A stretch of DNA of 64,000 nt, from NCBI GenBank assembly GCA_964473465.1, contig CAYYPE010000004.1:186001-250000 (forward strand). The letters are read 5' to 3'. Below the pieces are notes generated by a model, which worked only from the letters and a program-made list of their open reading frames with translations, made no database searches and was not told where the DNA came from. Each line of letters opens with the position of its first letter. The first letter of the stretch is position 1. Source of the DNA: CALHRB01 sp964473465 (GTDB lineage: Bacteria > Bacteroidota > Ignavibacteria > Kapaibacteriales > UBA2268). Positions 46,063 to 54,634 of this stretch are shown here, one piece after another. A program made the position numbers and the translations under genes.

Positions 46063-47373
46063 ATGGATGTTAAATCAAAAACAGTCGAAGAATGGGTCGA
46101 GATAGGAGATTCTGCATATAAGTCAGGAAATCTGGATGAAGCAATCGAAGCATATAAATCAGCCATCGAGGTCAACTCAAGAGCTTCGTTCGCTCATTTT
46201 AAATGCGGAACAGCCCTATCCGACAAAGGTAATTTTCAGGAAGCTATTGTTTATTTTAATAACGCAATACTTCTGAACAATGAATTTGCATTTGCGTATT
46301 TCAAACGTGGTGTTGCCCTTCTGGAACTTAACCAATACAAAAGAGCGATTGATGATTTCAATAGTGCAATTAAATACAATCCTGATTTTTCTTATGCTTA
46401 TTATAGGAAGGGTTTAGCACTTTTCAGATTAGGTAAATTTGAAGAGGCATTGGAGAATCTCAACAAATCAATTGAAATCAATCCTGAATATATGCTGGCT
46501 TATTTCTATAGAGCCTCAACGCATTTTGAACTCGAAAATTATAATCAAGCTCTTCAGGATTATACCAAAGCTCTATCTTTAAACCCAAGATATGAAAAAT
46601 CCTACATATCGAGAGGATTAGTTCATTCCAAATTGAAAATGTTCAGAGAAGCTCTTGCTGATTTTAATGCGGCTGTTACGTTAAGCCCTGACTCTGTCAT
46701 TGCAAGAAATTACAGAGGTATGATAAATCTATATCTTAAGAATTTTAAGTCGGCTCTGGATGATTTCAATACCATCATTGAGCTGGAACCCAATAATGGT
46801 AACTTTTATAATAATCGTGGAATTGCTTACTTTGGTCTTAGAGAATATGAATTGGCTTTAGAAAACTACGACAGAGCCTTATTATTAATTACTAATTCTT
46901 CACAAATTTACGTTAATCGTGGAAATTCCAATATTAAACTTGGCAATTATATTGATGCAATAATTGATTTTGATAAAGCAATTGAATTGGATACCTCGTC
47001 TGCTCAGGCTTACTTTGGGCGAGGTAATACTTACATTCACCTTAACCAATTCAAAGAAGCTTTGAATGACCTTTCGAGGGCTTTAATGATAAGCCCTAAT
47101 TTTATTAATGCCCTTATCGCAAGAGCTAATGTTTTCTATAAGTTAAAAGCATACGACAGGGCTATCGAAGAATTAACAAAAGCTATAGAAAATAAACCCG
47201 ATTATGCAAAATCTTACTTAAACAGGGCTTTGGTTTTCAGGAAAATCGAGAAATACCATTTGGCAGCTCAGGATTTTGAACAATTTTTGAAAATTCATAA
47301 GAAAAAGGATAATATTTCAAATAAAATTCGTGGGTGGCTTATAAAATCAGGATATTCTTCCGATAATATATAA
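46063..47373 (+). CDS. TPR-repeat protein
   Basis: 436 residues made almost wholly of about twelve 34-residue tetratricopeptide repeats (for example GDSAYKSGNLDEAIEAYKSA, KGLALFRLGKFEEALENLNK, RGLVHSKLKMFREALADFNA, RGNTYIHLNQFKEALNDLSR). The usual W4/G8/Y11/A20/F24/A27/P32 spacing is visible. There is no signal peptide or membrane helix, so it is probably cytosolic. It is a protein-interaction scaffold of unknown partner. It lies 24 bp upstream of the histidine kinase gene on the same strand, so a signalling role is possible. Confidence 0.88.
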   Translation: MDVKSKTVEEWVEIGDSAYKSGNLDEAIEAYKSAIEVNSRASFAHFKCGTALSDKGNFQEAIVYFNNAILLNNEFAFAYFKRGVALLELNQYKRAIDDFNSAIKYNPDFSYAYYRKGLALFRLGKFEEALENLNKSIEINPEYMLAYFYRASTHFELENYNQALQDYTKALSLNPRYEKSYISRGLVHSKLKMFREALADFNAAVTLSPDSVIARNYRGMINLYLKNFKSALDDFNTIIELEPNNGNFYNNRGIAYFGLREYELALENYDRALLLITNSSQIYVNRGNSNIKLGNYIDAIIDFDKAIELDTSSAQAYFGRGNTYIHLNQFKEALNDLSRALMISPNFINALIARANVFYKLKAYDRAIEELTKAIENKPDYAKSYLNRALVFRKIEKYHLAAQDFEQFLKIHKKKDNISNKIRGWLIKSGYSSDNI

Positions 47374-47397
47374 TGTATTTTATTTCGATTAAAGTCT

Positions 47398-50229
47398 ATG
47401 AGTTTTTTAACTTATACTCAAAATCTATCAAAATCAAAAGATAATGTTGTGGAAAATGTTTATCAGATATTGTTAGTTGGATTTGATAAGGACACTTACG
47501 ATAGAATAATTACAAATTTTAACCACTCTCAATATGAATTTACTTATACTGATGAGAGCTACATAGTTAGAAATCCCCAAATTTTAAATCAATTTGATGT
47601 GGCAATTATTAATTTCGACGTAGAAGTTCCCAAAATTGAACAAATAGCTTCTGTTCTTGATTTTATTGGTCTTCATTTCATTTTTTATTCAAGAAATTTT
47701 TCAAGAGATATTTTAATTGCAAAGATAGATTATAACGCTAAAGAATGTTTCATTGATGATTGTGATACCTTTGATATTGAGCTTTTTCACAAAATATTGA
47801 TCAATTCAATTTCATCAATCCAAAAAGAAAAAAAATTTGATAACCTTAAAGTTCAACATCACGAAATCAAAGAAAAATATCAGGTTTTATTCGAGAATTC
47901 TGTTGATGCAATATATTATTCGCTGGTTGATGGAACTATTATTGATTTCAATAAATCATTCGAGAAATTACTGGGTTATACAAGAGACGAATTGATCAAT
48001 ATAAAATCCATTGATTTATATAAAGATCCATCGCAAAGAATTCTATTTCAGGCTGAGATTTCAATTTTGGGGTATGTTAAAGATTTCGAAGTCGAACTGA
48101 AAACTAAAACTGGCGAAACAGTTTATGGATTGCTTAATACTATTGCAATTAAGTCATCTCATGGACACATTATAGGATATCAAGGTATTATTGATGATAT
48201 TACTGAAAGAAAAAATGCCGAAATAGCTCTACGGGAAAGTGAGTTACTATATAGATCTGTCGTCGAAAATATTAAAGAAGCCATTTACATTAGTAAAAGT
48301 AATACTATAATATTTGCAAACTCGGTTGCCAGCGAAATTACAGGTTATACAAAAGAGGAGCTCTTCGGAATGAATCTTTTGAACCTGATACATCCTGATG
48401 ATAAATATAAATTAAAAGAATATCTTCAGACTGGTATTTTAAGAAAACCAGATTACAATCCATTTGAAATACGAATAATCAAAAAAAGTGGAGTTATAAG
48501 GTATGTTGAATTTTCAAATCACGTAATTAAGTTAAACGGTTTTCAGGTTATTTTGGGAACAGCCAGAGATATTACAGATTTAAAAAAGGCTAATGAAGCT
48601 GTCAAAGAAAATGAACGAAAATTACAAACACTAATTAGTAACTTGCCCGGAATGGCTTACCGATGCAAAAATGATAAGAACTGGACTATGGAATTCTTAA
48701 GTGAAGGTTGCTATGATATTACAGGTTATTCAAATAATGAAATTATTGGTAATAGAATAATATCATTTAATGACCTAATATTCCCTCACGATAGAGAATA
48801 TGTCTGGGACACTATTCAAGAAGCTATTGAAAAAACACAAAGTTATACTTTAAACTATAGAATATTAACAAAAAATAATCAAATAAAATGGCTCTGGGAA
48901 AGAGGACGGGCAATATTTGGCGATGAGCATAATGTTATTGCCCTCGAAGGTTTCATCTCGGATATTACTGATATCAGAGAGAAAGAAGAAGCCCTTCTGA
49001 CAAGTGAAACAAAATACAGAAATCTGTTCAATCTTATGCTTGAGGGATTAATTCTTTGCGAATTAGTATCTGATAACAATGGTAAAAATGATTTTATTTT
49101 CATTGATATTAATCCAGCCGCAGAGAAATCCCTGAATCTAAAGAGGGAAAATATTGTCGGAAAGAAAATATCTGAAGTTTACGAAAATTTTAATGGTTTT
49201 GATGAAATTGCAAATCAAGTAGCTTTGACTGGCAGTCATTTTTATATTGAAGAGGTAAAATTTGATGATGAGTCATATTATGACTTATCGTTTTTTTCAC
49301 CCGAAAAAAACAAATGTGCAGTTATTCTAACTAATGTATCAGAAAGAGTTATCGCTAAACACAAACTCGAAAACTTGAATCAGATACTCGAGGAAAAAGT
49401 GACAGAAAGAACTCAACAGCTTCAACAGGCTTATGAAGAACTAACCTACGAAAATGAAGAGAGAAAAAGAACTGAGCTCGAGCTTTTAGCTATAAAGGAT
49501 AATCTCTCGCTTGCTCTTGACAAAGAAAAAGAGTTAAGTGAATTGAAATCAAGTTTTATCAACATGGTATCCCATGAGTATAGAACACCTTTGACAATAA
49601 TTTTATCTTCCGTTCATTTAGTTGAAGAATACATTAGGCGTGAAAGTTATGAAAACCTTGATAAACATTTATTAAAAATAAAAACATCTGTGAAATCGTT
49701 GGTTAATCTGTTAGAGAACGTAGTTACTATTGCAAAAAGTGAAGCGGGCAAAATTAAATATACACCTGAAAGATTTGATTTGTTAGCTCTATTTAATGAA
49801 ATATTTGAGGATTTGCATATTGTATATCATTCTGAGCATAAATTTGAAATTGAAAATAGCTCTAATCTTCAATTTATAACAACTGATAAACTGCTTCTGA
49901 AGAAAGTTCTATTTAATTTGTTAAGTAACTCCATAAAGTATTCACCTTTTTACAATTTAATCAAAATTGAATTGTCTGAACAGAATGATATAATTAGTAT
50001 AAAAATAATTGATAAAGGTTTAGGAATACCCGAAGATGATATTTTAAACATATTCGAACCATTCCATAGATCTAAAAACGTGGAAAATCTGCCCGGCACT
50101 GGTCTTGGCTTAGCTATTGTAAAAAGCTGCATGAATGCTATCAAAGGGACAATATACGTTAAAAGTAAAATAAATGAAGGTTCTGAATTTACTGTTATGT
50201 TTGTCAATAATCATATTAATAATGGCTAA
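47398..50229 (+). CDS. Cytosolic multi-PAS histidine kinase with a degenerate receiver-like N-terminus
   Basis: 943 residues, no transmembrane helix. Residues about 20-135 resemble a receiver fold (YQILLVGFDKDTYDRI, FDVAIINFDVE) but the acidic pocket is incomplete. Four PAS domains follow, about 155-280 (IIDFNKSFEKLLGYTRDEL), 285-400 (SEITGYTKEELFG), 405-530 (GCYDITGYSNNEIIG) and 535-655. A coiled coil (660-715) leads to the HisKA H-box MVSHEYRTPL (His726), the N-box FNLLSNSIKYSP (about 838) and G-boxes DKGLGIPEDD and GTGLGLAIVKS. It senses an intracellular signal and phosphorylates a receiver. Its last 8 nt overlap the start of the next gene (ATGGCTAA). Confidence 0.92.
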   Translation: MSFLTYTQNLSKSKDNVVENVYQILLVGFDKDTYDRIITNFNHSQYEFTYTDESYIVRNPQILNQFDVAIINFDVEVPKIEQIASVLDFIGLHFIFYSRNFSRDILIAKIDYNAKECFIDDCDTFDIELFHKILINSISSIQKEKKFDNLKVQHHEIKEKYQVLFENSVDAIYYSLVDGTIIDFNKSFEKLLGYTRDELINIKSIDLYKDPSQRILFQAEISILGYVKDFEVELKTKTGETVYGLLNTIAIKSSHGHIIGYQGIIDDITERKNAEIALRESELLYRSVVENIKEAIYISKSNTIIFANSVASEITGYTKEELFGMNLLNLIHPDDKYKLKEYLQTGILRKPDYNPFEIRIIKKSGVIRYVEFSNHVIKLNGFQVILGTARDITDLKKANEAVKENERKLQTLISNLPGMAYRCKNDKNWTMEFLSEGCYDITGYSNNEIIGNRIISFNDLIFPHDREYVWDTIQEAIEKTQSYTLNYRILTKNNQIKWLWERGRAIFGDEHNVIALEGFISDITDIREKEEALLTSETKYRNLFNLMLEGLILCELVSDNNGKNDFIFIDINPAAEKSLNLKRENIVGKKISEVYENFNGFDEIANQVALTGSHFYIEEVKFDDESYYDLSFFSPEKNKCAVILTNVSERVIAKHKLENLNQILEEKVTERTQQLQQAYEELTYENEERKRTELELLAIKDNLSLALDKEKELSELKSSFINMVSHEYRTPLTIILSSVHLVEEYIRRESYENLDKHLLKIKTSVKSLVNLLENVVTIAKSEAGKIKYTPERFDLLALFNEIFEDLHIVYHSEHKFEIENSSNLQFITTDKLLLKKVLFNLLSNSIKYSPFYNLIKIELSEQNDIISIKIIDKGLGIPEDDILNIFEPFHRSKNVENLPGTGLGLAIVKSCMNAIKGTIYVKSKINEGSEFTVMFVNNHINNG

Positions 50230-51304
50230 AATACTTGTTATAGAGGATGATCCAGAAGTAACAGAGAATATTGTCGAAATTCTCGAACTTGAAAATCATA
50301 GCATTGAAACTGCAAACAATGGTTTGATAGGAATTGAAGCTCTTAGCAGAAGCAATCCTGATATAATTATTTGCGATGTTACTATGCCCGAAAAAAATGG
50401 CTACGAAGTTTTGCAATATGTTCGATCTAATCCTCATACTTTTTCCATTCCGTTCATTTTCTTGACCGCAAAAAGCGAGAAAAATGATTACAGGCGTGGG
50501 ATGGAACTTGGGGCTGATGATTATATCACCAAACCATTTGACTATACTGACATTATTAATTCCATAAATGCAAGACTTGAATTAAAAAAGAAAACATTTG
50601 ATTTTTATGATAGACAACTCGAAAATCTAAGATTAAATATTACAACTTCCATACCACATGAGCTAAGAACACCTCTAAATACAATTTTAGGTTTCACTCA
50701 AATTCTCAGATCTGGATTCAAAGAAATGGAGGAAATTGAACTCCAGACAATATTCGATAATATCCACGATGCTGGGATGAGACTCTTGAGGCTCATTGTA
50801 AATTATATTTATTATACAAAATTATTAACCAATGAACTTGACGAAGTCGTTCAGGAATATCATCATCTTTCCGTTACCGATGATATGATTATCAATCTAT
50901 GCAACAACATTGCTGAAATTTATCACAGAAGAAACGACTTAAATATAAATATCGGTGTCATCAAGGGTAAACTTGCTGATGAACATTTTCTTAAAATCAT
51001 CGAAGAACTAATTCATAATGGATTTAAATTCTCCCCAAGAGACACAAAAGTTGAACTAACTGTGCGGGTTTTTGAAAATAATCTGATGATTGAAGTCATT
51101 AACATAGGCAGAGGCATGTCTCAAACTGAAATCAAATCCATAGGAGCATTTCAGCAATTCAACAGAAAAGAATTTGAACAACAGGGACTGGGTCTGGGTC
51201 TCGCAATTGTCAAAAAAATTACTGACATTAATAATGGAAGTTTTGCTATCGAAAGCGAACCCGAACAATTTACTAAAGTAAAAATATCTTTCCCCTTAAA
51301 GTAA
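50222..51304 (+). CDS. Response regulator fused to a histidine kinase core
   Basis: 360 residues from ATG 50222. The receiver domain has the acidic pair E8/D9, phospho-acceptor Asp52 (IIICDVTMPEKNG), Thr82 and Lys104 (TKPFDYTD). It is followed by a DHp segment SIPHELRTPLNTILG (His146) and an ATPase domain (ELIHNGFKFSPRD, NIGRGMSQTE, GLGLGLAIVKKI). There is no DNA-binding output. It is translationally coupled to the multi-PAS kinase by an 8-nt overlap. Probably the kinase phosphorylates Asp52 and modulates this protein's own kinase activity, passing the signal on; the final target is not in the window. Confidence 0.92.
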   Translation: MAKILVIEDDPEVTENIVEILELENHSIETANNGLIGIEALSRSNPDIIICDVTMPEKNGYEVLQYVRSNPHTFSIPFIFLTAKSEKNDYRRGMELGADDYITKPFDYTDIINSINARLELKKKTFDFYDRQLENLRLNITTSIPHELRTPLNTILGFTQILRSGFKEMEEIELQTIFDNIHDAGMRLLRLIVNYIYYTKLLTNELDEVVQEYHHLSVTDDMIINLCNNIAEIYHRRNDLNINIGVIKGKLADEHFLKIIEELIHNGFKFSPRDTKVELTVRVFENNLMIEVINIGRGMSQTEIKSIGAFQQFNRKEFEQQGLGLGLAIVKKITDINNGSFAIESEPEQFTKVKISFPLK

Positions 51305-51328
51305 AATTTTCAGGTGAGGAAAAATATA

Positions 51329-51495
51329 ATCACTATGTGATAAAAGACAGTTTAGTTCTGTTTCTGTTACCATAATTTAATCATTACGTGATTTTTAAAA
51401 ATCCAATTAAACACAATTATAGCATAGCGATTACATCTTGGTAGATTTATGAGTTGGAAATAACCCTTATCGCGTAGCGATTATATTTCGGTAAC
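51329..51495. repeat. Cluster of four short palindrome-bearing repeats (REP/MITE-like)
   Basis: Four related units lie between the regulator gene and the rplQ terminator: ATCACTATGTGAT (51329-51341), GTTACC...ATCATTACGTGAT (51366-51392), ATAGCGATTACATCTTGGTAG (51424-51444) and ATCGCGTAGCGAT...GGTAAC (51469-51495). Units two and four are inverted copies matching at 21 of 28 positions. Cores can fold as ATCAC/GTGAT or ATCGC/GCGAT, with paired changes that keep the stem. Confidence 0.6.
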
Positions 51496-51530
51496 AAAAA
51501 AAAGAGATTGCTACCTTTTTAGCAACCTCT
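51495..51530 (-). terminator. Rho-independent terminator of the ribosomal protein supercluster
   Basis: On the minus strand AGAGGTTGCT pairs with AGCAATCTCT (one G-T pair) around an 8-nt loop, followed by TTTTTTTTG. It lies 23 nt past the rplQ stop codon. Confidence 0.88.
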
Positions 51531-51553
51531 TTATAAAAATTTGAATAAACTAT

Positions 51554-52357
51554 TTAACTAATATTTTCTTTTGTTTCTTCCTCTGAGTCTGGTTTTGCTG
51601 ATTCTTCTGGCTTCGTTTCGACTTTATCCTTTATTTCTGCCACTTCTGGAATTATAGGCTCTTCTGTTGTGGCTTTGACTTCTTCTGAAACGTGAGTATC
51701 ACTCGGAAGAGTGTCATCAGCAGTTTCAGTGGTTATCTCTTCCTGAAGTGTCTCGCTTATCTCGGTTGGAGCAACATTAGTCTCAGTGGCTTCAGCCTCT
51801 GTTATTTTAGCCTCAGCTACTTCATCACTAACTGCTTTTACTTCAGCAGCAGTTGATTCATCTGGTTTGGTTGTAGCTTTTGTTTTCTTAGCTGTTGTTG
51901 GTGCTGCCTTCCCTTTTCTCCTGGATTTAGTCGAAACGGCACCATCCTGTGGGGAAGACCAATCAACGAGTTCAATAATGGCGGTAGGACTACCATCACC
52001 CCTTCGAGTACCTAACTTGATAACCCTTGTATAACCGCCGGGTCTTTCTTCAACCATTGGAGCAATAGTATTAAAGAGTTCTTGCAGAACAGCTTTATTT
52101 GTTATAAATCTTCCCACAACTCTTCTGTTATGAATATCAATCTTATGACCTTCTGGCAATAAGCCGAGCTTTTCATTTCTTAGAGCATGCTTTGCTTTGG
52201 TTATAAGAGATTCTGCAAAAGCTCTGAGCTCTTTGGCTTTGGCTTCAGTCGTTACAATTTTCTTATGCTCAAATAGAGAAGTAGCTAAGTTATTAAGCAA
52301 GGCTTTTCGATGGCTACTATTTCTTTTTAATTTTCTTCCTGATTTTAGGTGTCTCAT
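51554..52357 (-). CDS. rplQ: 50S ribosomal protein L17 with long acidic C-terminal extension
   Basis: 267 residues. The conserved L17 core fills about residues 1-135 (MRHLKSGRKLKRNSSHRKAL, LFEHKKIVTTEAKAKELR, NTIAPMVEERPGGYTRVIKLG, AIIELVDWS). About 130 further residues follow, first basic (STKSRRKGKAAPTTAKK) and then rich in Glu, Thr, Ala and Val (EVAEAKITEAEATETN ...). Extended L17 is known in Bacteroidota and Chlorobi, though this tail is long. It is the last gene of the supercluster, just before the terminator. Confidence 0.95.
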   Translation of the reverse strand: MRHLKSGRKLKRNSSHRKALLNNLATSLFEHKKIVTTEAKAKELRAFAESLITKAKHALRNEKLGLLPEGHKIDIHNRRVVGRFITNKAVLQELFNTIAPMVEERPGGYTRVIKLGTRRGDGSPTAIIELVDWSSPQDGAVSTKSRRKGKAAPTTAKKTKATTKPDESTAAEVKAVSDEVAEAKITEAEATETNVAPTEISETLQEEITTETADDTLPSDTHVSEEVKATTEEPIIPEVAEIKDKVETKPEESAKPDSEEETKENIS

Positions 52358-52369
52358 AATTAACTCATT

Positions 52370-53431
52370 TTAAATAATAGTTAAAGATTCGCTCGATTCT
52401 GATGATTTATGAGGTTCTTCCTTAAGAAATTTCTCAACATTCATTCCAAATTCCAAGCCATACATATGAACAACTTCGGCAAGCTCAGCAAAAGATTTTC
52501 TGCCAAAATTTCTAAATTTTAATAATTCATGTTCCTGTAGGGATACTAACTCAGCCAAAGTCTTGACATTTGCTGACTTAAGGCAATTGTGAGCACGGAC
52601 GGAAAGTTCAAGCTCGTCAACAGGAGTAAGTAGTATCTTTCTGAGCTTGGAACGTTCTGCTTCTTTGACTTCATCTTCAACTGAATCTCTTTGTGGAACT
52701 TCTTCCTCAACTTCTTCAAAATTAATGAAGAAGCGTATGTGCTCGTTCAATATTTTTGAAGCATAATGAACTGCATCCTGAGGAGTAATTGTTCCATCAG
52801 TTTTCACATCAAGAATCAATCTTTCGTAATCAGTTTTTTGTCCAACTCTGTATGGTTCAATAGTATAAATAACATTTTTGATTGGAGTATATATGGCATC
52901 AATAGGTAACATCCCAATAGGAAAATCAACCAATGGTTGTTCTTCAGCTGGAACATATCCCTTGCCACGTCCAATACGAATTTCAAAGTCAAATTCAGCA
53001 TCCTCGGCAAGTGTAGCAATATGCTGATTGGGATTCATAACCTCAATCATAGATGAAGCATTTTGAAGGTCGATCGCTTTCCATTCGTAAGGACCTTGTA
53101 AATGCATGACCACACGTTGAGGTTTTTTGTCAATTGTTGTCAGCCTGATTTCTTTTAAATTTAGAATGATTTCCGAAACATCTTCCACAACACCGGGAAT
53201 TGTTTGAAATTCGTGCAAGACATCAGTTAACTTTACTCCAATAATGGCAGAGCCGGGAATAGAGGAAAGTAGAACTCTTCGGAATGAATTACCGAGAGTA
53301 ACGCCATAGCCCTGCTCCAAAGGTTGGAGTATGAACCTTACATGGCTTCGGCTGTCAATTTCTTCAACCTGAATTCTTTCAGGCATCTGCATTTGTGCAT
53401 TAATTGCAAGATTTTCTTTACTCAAAGTCAT
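52370..53431 (-). CDS. rpoA: DNA-directed RNA polymerase subunit alpha
   Basis: 353 residues from ATG 53431 (MTLSKENL). The N-terminal assembly domain has LGNSFRRVLLSSIPGSAI, GVVEDVSEIILNLKEI and FDEIRIGRGKGYVPAEE. A flexible linker around 245-265 is acidic. The C-terminal domain that contacts UP elements and activators is at about 275-345 (PVDELELSVRAHNCLKSANV, LKFRNFGRKSFAELAEVV). No strong Shine-Dalgarno is visible. It follows rpsK directly (38 nt), without the usual rpsD between them. Confidence 0.97.
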   Translation of the reverse strand: MTLSKENLAINAQMQMPERIQVEEIDSRSHVRFILQPLEQGYGVTLGNSFRRVLLSSIPGSAIIGVKLTDVLHEFQTIPGVVEDVSEIILNLKEIRLTTIDKKPQRVVMHLQGPYEWKAIDLQNASSMIEVMNPNQHIATLAEDAEFDFEIRIGRGKGYVPAEEQPLVDFPIGMLPIDAIYTPIKNVIYTIEPYRVGQKTDYERLILDVKTDGTITPQDAVHYASKILNEHIRFFINFEEVEEEVPQRDSVEDEVKEAERSKLRKILLTPVDELELSVRAHNCLKSANVKTLAELVSLQEHELLKFRNFGRKSFAELAEVVHMYGLEFGMNVEKFLKEEPHKSSESSESLTII

Positions 53432-53469
53432 AATCAAGATATTTTAAGAATTGATAATCTATTTAAATA

Positions 53470-53856
53470 TTAGACCCTTCGCTTTTTAGGCGGACGACAT
53501 CCATTATGTGGTAAGGGTGTTTTATCAATAATGCTATGTATTTCAAGTCCTGCTGTTGCTAAAGCTCTTATGGCTGCTTCACGACCAGAACCGGGACCTT
53601 TTACAATAACATCAACACGCCTCAACCCCATGTCAAAAGCTTCTTTTGCTGATTTTTCAGCTGAAACCTGTGATGCATAAGGAGTATTCTTTTTTGATCC
53701 TCTGAAGCCATTTTTGCCAGCAGACGACCAACTCAATGTGTTGCCGTACATATCTGTTATTGTTACGATAACATTATTGAAAGTTGCTTTTATGAAAGCC
53801 TTACCATGACTGTCAGCAACAATTTTTCTTTTAACTTTTTTCTTTCCAGCTGCCAT
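53470..53856 (-). CDS. rpsK: 30S ribosomal protein S11
   Basis: 128 residues, normal length. Conserved segments: AFIKATFNNVIVTITDMYGN, SWSSAGKNGFRGSKKNTPYA, VIVKGPGSGREAAIRAL and the rRNA-binding tail PLPHNGCRPPKKRRV. It sits on the small-subunit platform near the 3' end of 16S rRNA. It lies 29 nt downstream of rpsM in the alpha part of the cluster. Confidence 0.97.
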   Translation of the reverse strand: MAAGKKKVKRKIVADSHGKAFIKATFNNVIVTITDMYGNTLSWSSAGKNGFRGSKKNTPYASQVSAEKSAKEAFDMGLRRVDVIVKGPGSGREAAIRALATAGLEIHSIIDKTPLPHNGCRPPKKRRV

Positions 53857-53885
53857 TTAAATAAATAAAATAAATAAACAAAATA

Positions 53886-54266
53886 TTACTTCTTCGCTGC
53901 TTTTTTCTTTCCAGCGACTGTTTTTCTTCTTCCTTTTCTTGTTCTGGAATTGGTTCTTGTTCTTTGACCTCTAACGGGCAAACCTCTTCGATGTCTCAAA
54001 CCACGATAGCAGCCAATGTCCATCAATCTTTTAATATTCATTTGTATTTCAGAGCGAAGCTGACCTTCGACTTTGAAATTATCCTGAATAATTGACCTAA
54101 TTTTTGCTATTTCATCGTCAGACCAATCATTGACCTTCTTGTTTTCGTCAATACCAGCCATTTCAAGAATTTTTGAGGATGTCGTCCTTCCTATTCCAAA
54201 TATATAGGTTAAGCCAATCACACCTCTTTTATTTTTTGGTAAGTCAATTCCGGCTATACGTGCCAC
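53886..54266 (-). CDS. rpsM: 30S ribosomal protein S13
   Basis: 126 residues. The start is GTG at 54266, placed by an AAGGAG site 6-7 nt upstream; translation begins ARIAGIDLPKNKRGVIGL. The C-terminal GCYRGLRHRRGLPVRGQRT and RTRKGRRKTVAGKKK tail reaches the decoding centre and contacts P-site tRNA. It is 15 nt after rpmJ. Confidence 0.97.
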   Translation of the reverse strand: MARIAGIDLPKNKRGVIGLTYIFGIGRTTSSKILEMAGIDENKKVNDWSDDEIAKIRSIIQDNFKVEGQLRSEIQMNIKRLMDIGCYRGLRHRRGLPVRGQRTRTNSRTRKGRRKTVAGKKKAAKK

Positions 54267-54281
54267 TATGTACTCCTTAAA

Positions 54282-54398
54282 TTATCCTTGTTTCTGTTTA
54301 AATCTTGGATTTTTTTTGTTAATTATATACAACCTTCCCTTCCTTTTGACAATTTTGTCATCAGGATTTCTTTTTTTGATTGATGCCTGTACTTTCAT
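54282..54398 (-). CDS. rpmJ: 50S ribosomal protein L36, zinc-free form
   Basis: 38 residues read by hand between infA and rpsM on the minus strand: MKVQASIKKRNPDDKIVKRK, then GRLYIINKKNPRFKQKQG. Length and ends match L36, but the four zinc ligands (C-x2-C ... C ... H) of the usual form are missing; N, D, N and P/R stand in their places. This is the C-minus type common in Bacteroidota. The gene is too short for routine open-frame lists. Confidence 0.95.
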   Translation of the reverse strand: MKVQASIKKRNPDDKIVKRKGRLYIINKKNPRFKQKQG

Positions 54399-54414
54399 CT
54401 TTTGCTCCCAATCA

Positions 54415-54633
54415 TTATTTATATCTGTAAATTATTCTGCCTTTTGTAAGGTCATAAGGTGAAAGTTCGACTTTTACCTTATCTCCCTGTAAAATTTTTA
54501 TAAAGTTCATTCTCATCTTGCCCGAAATATGTGCAAGAACCTTATGCCCGTTATCAAAGCGAACTATAAATTGGGTATTGGGGAGTGTTTCCTCAATTAT
54601 TCCATCAACTTGTATTAATTCCTGCTTCGACAT
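54415..54633 (-). CDS. infA: Translation initiation factor IF-1
   Basis: 72 residues, the normal length. The OB-fold sequence is typical: MSKQELIQVDGIIEETLPN, FIVRFDNGHKVLAHISGKMR and GDKVKVELSPYDLTKGRI. It blocks the A site during initiation. It begins one base after the map stop codon and is followed by rpmJ after 16 nt, the order usual for Gram-positive and FCB clusters. Confidence 0.97.
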   Translation of the reverse strand: MSKQELIQVDGIIEETLPNTQFIVRFDNGHKVLAHISGKMRMNFIKILQGDKVKVELSPYDLTKGRIIYRYK

Positions 54634-54634
54634 A

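Noticed and set aside
51329..51495. Possible CRISPR array
   Set aside because: Repeats are only partly alike, occur in both orientations, are unevenly spaced and no cas genes are near.
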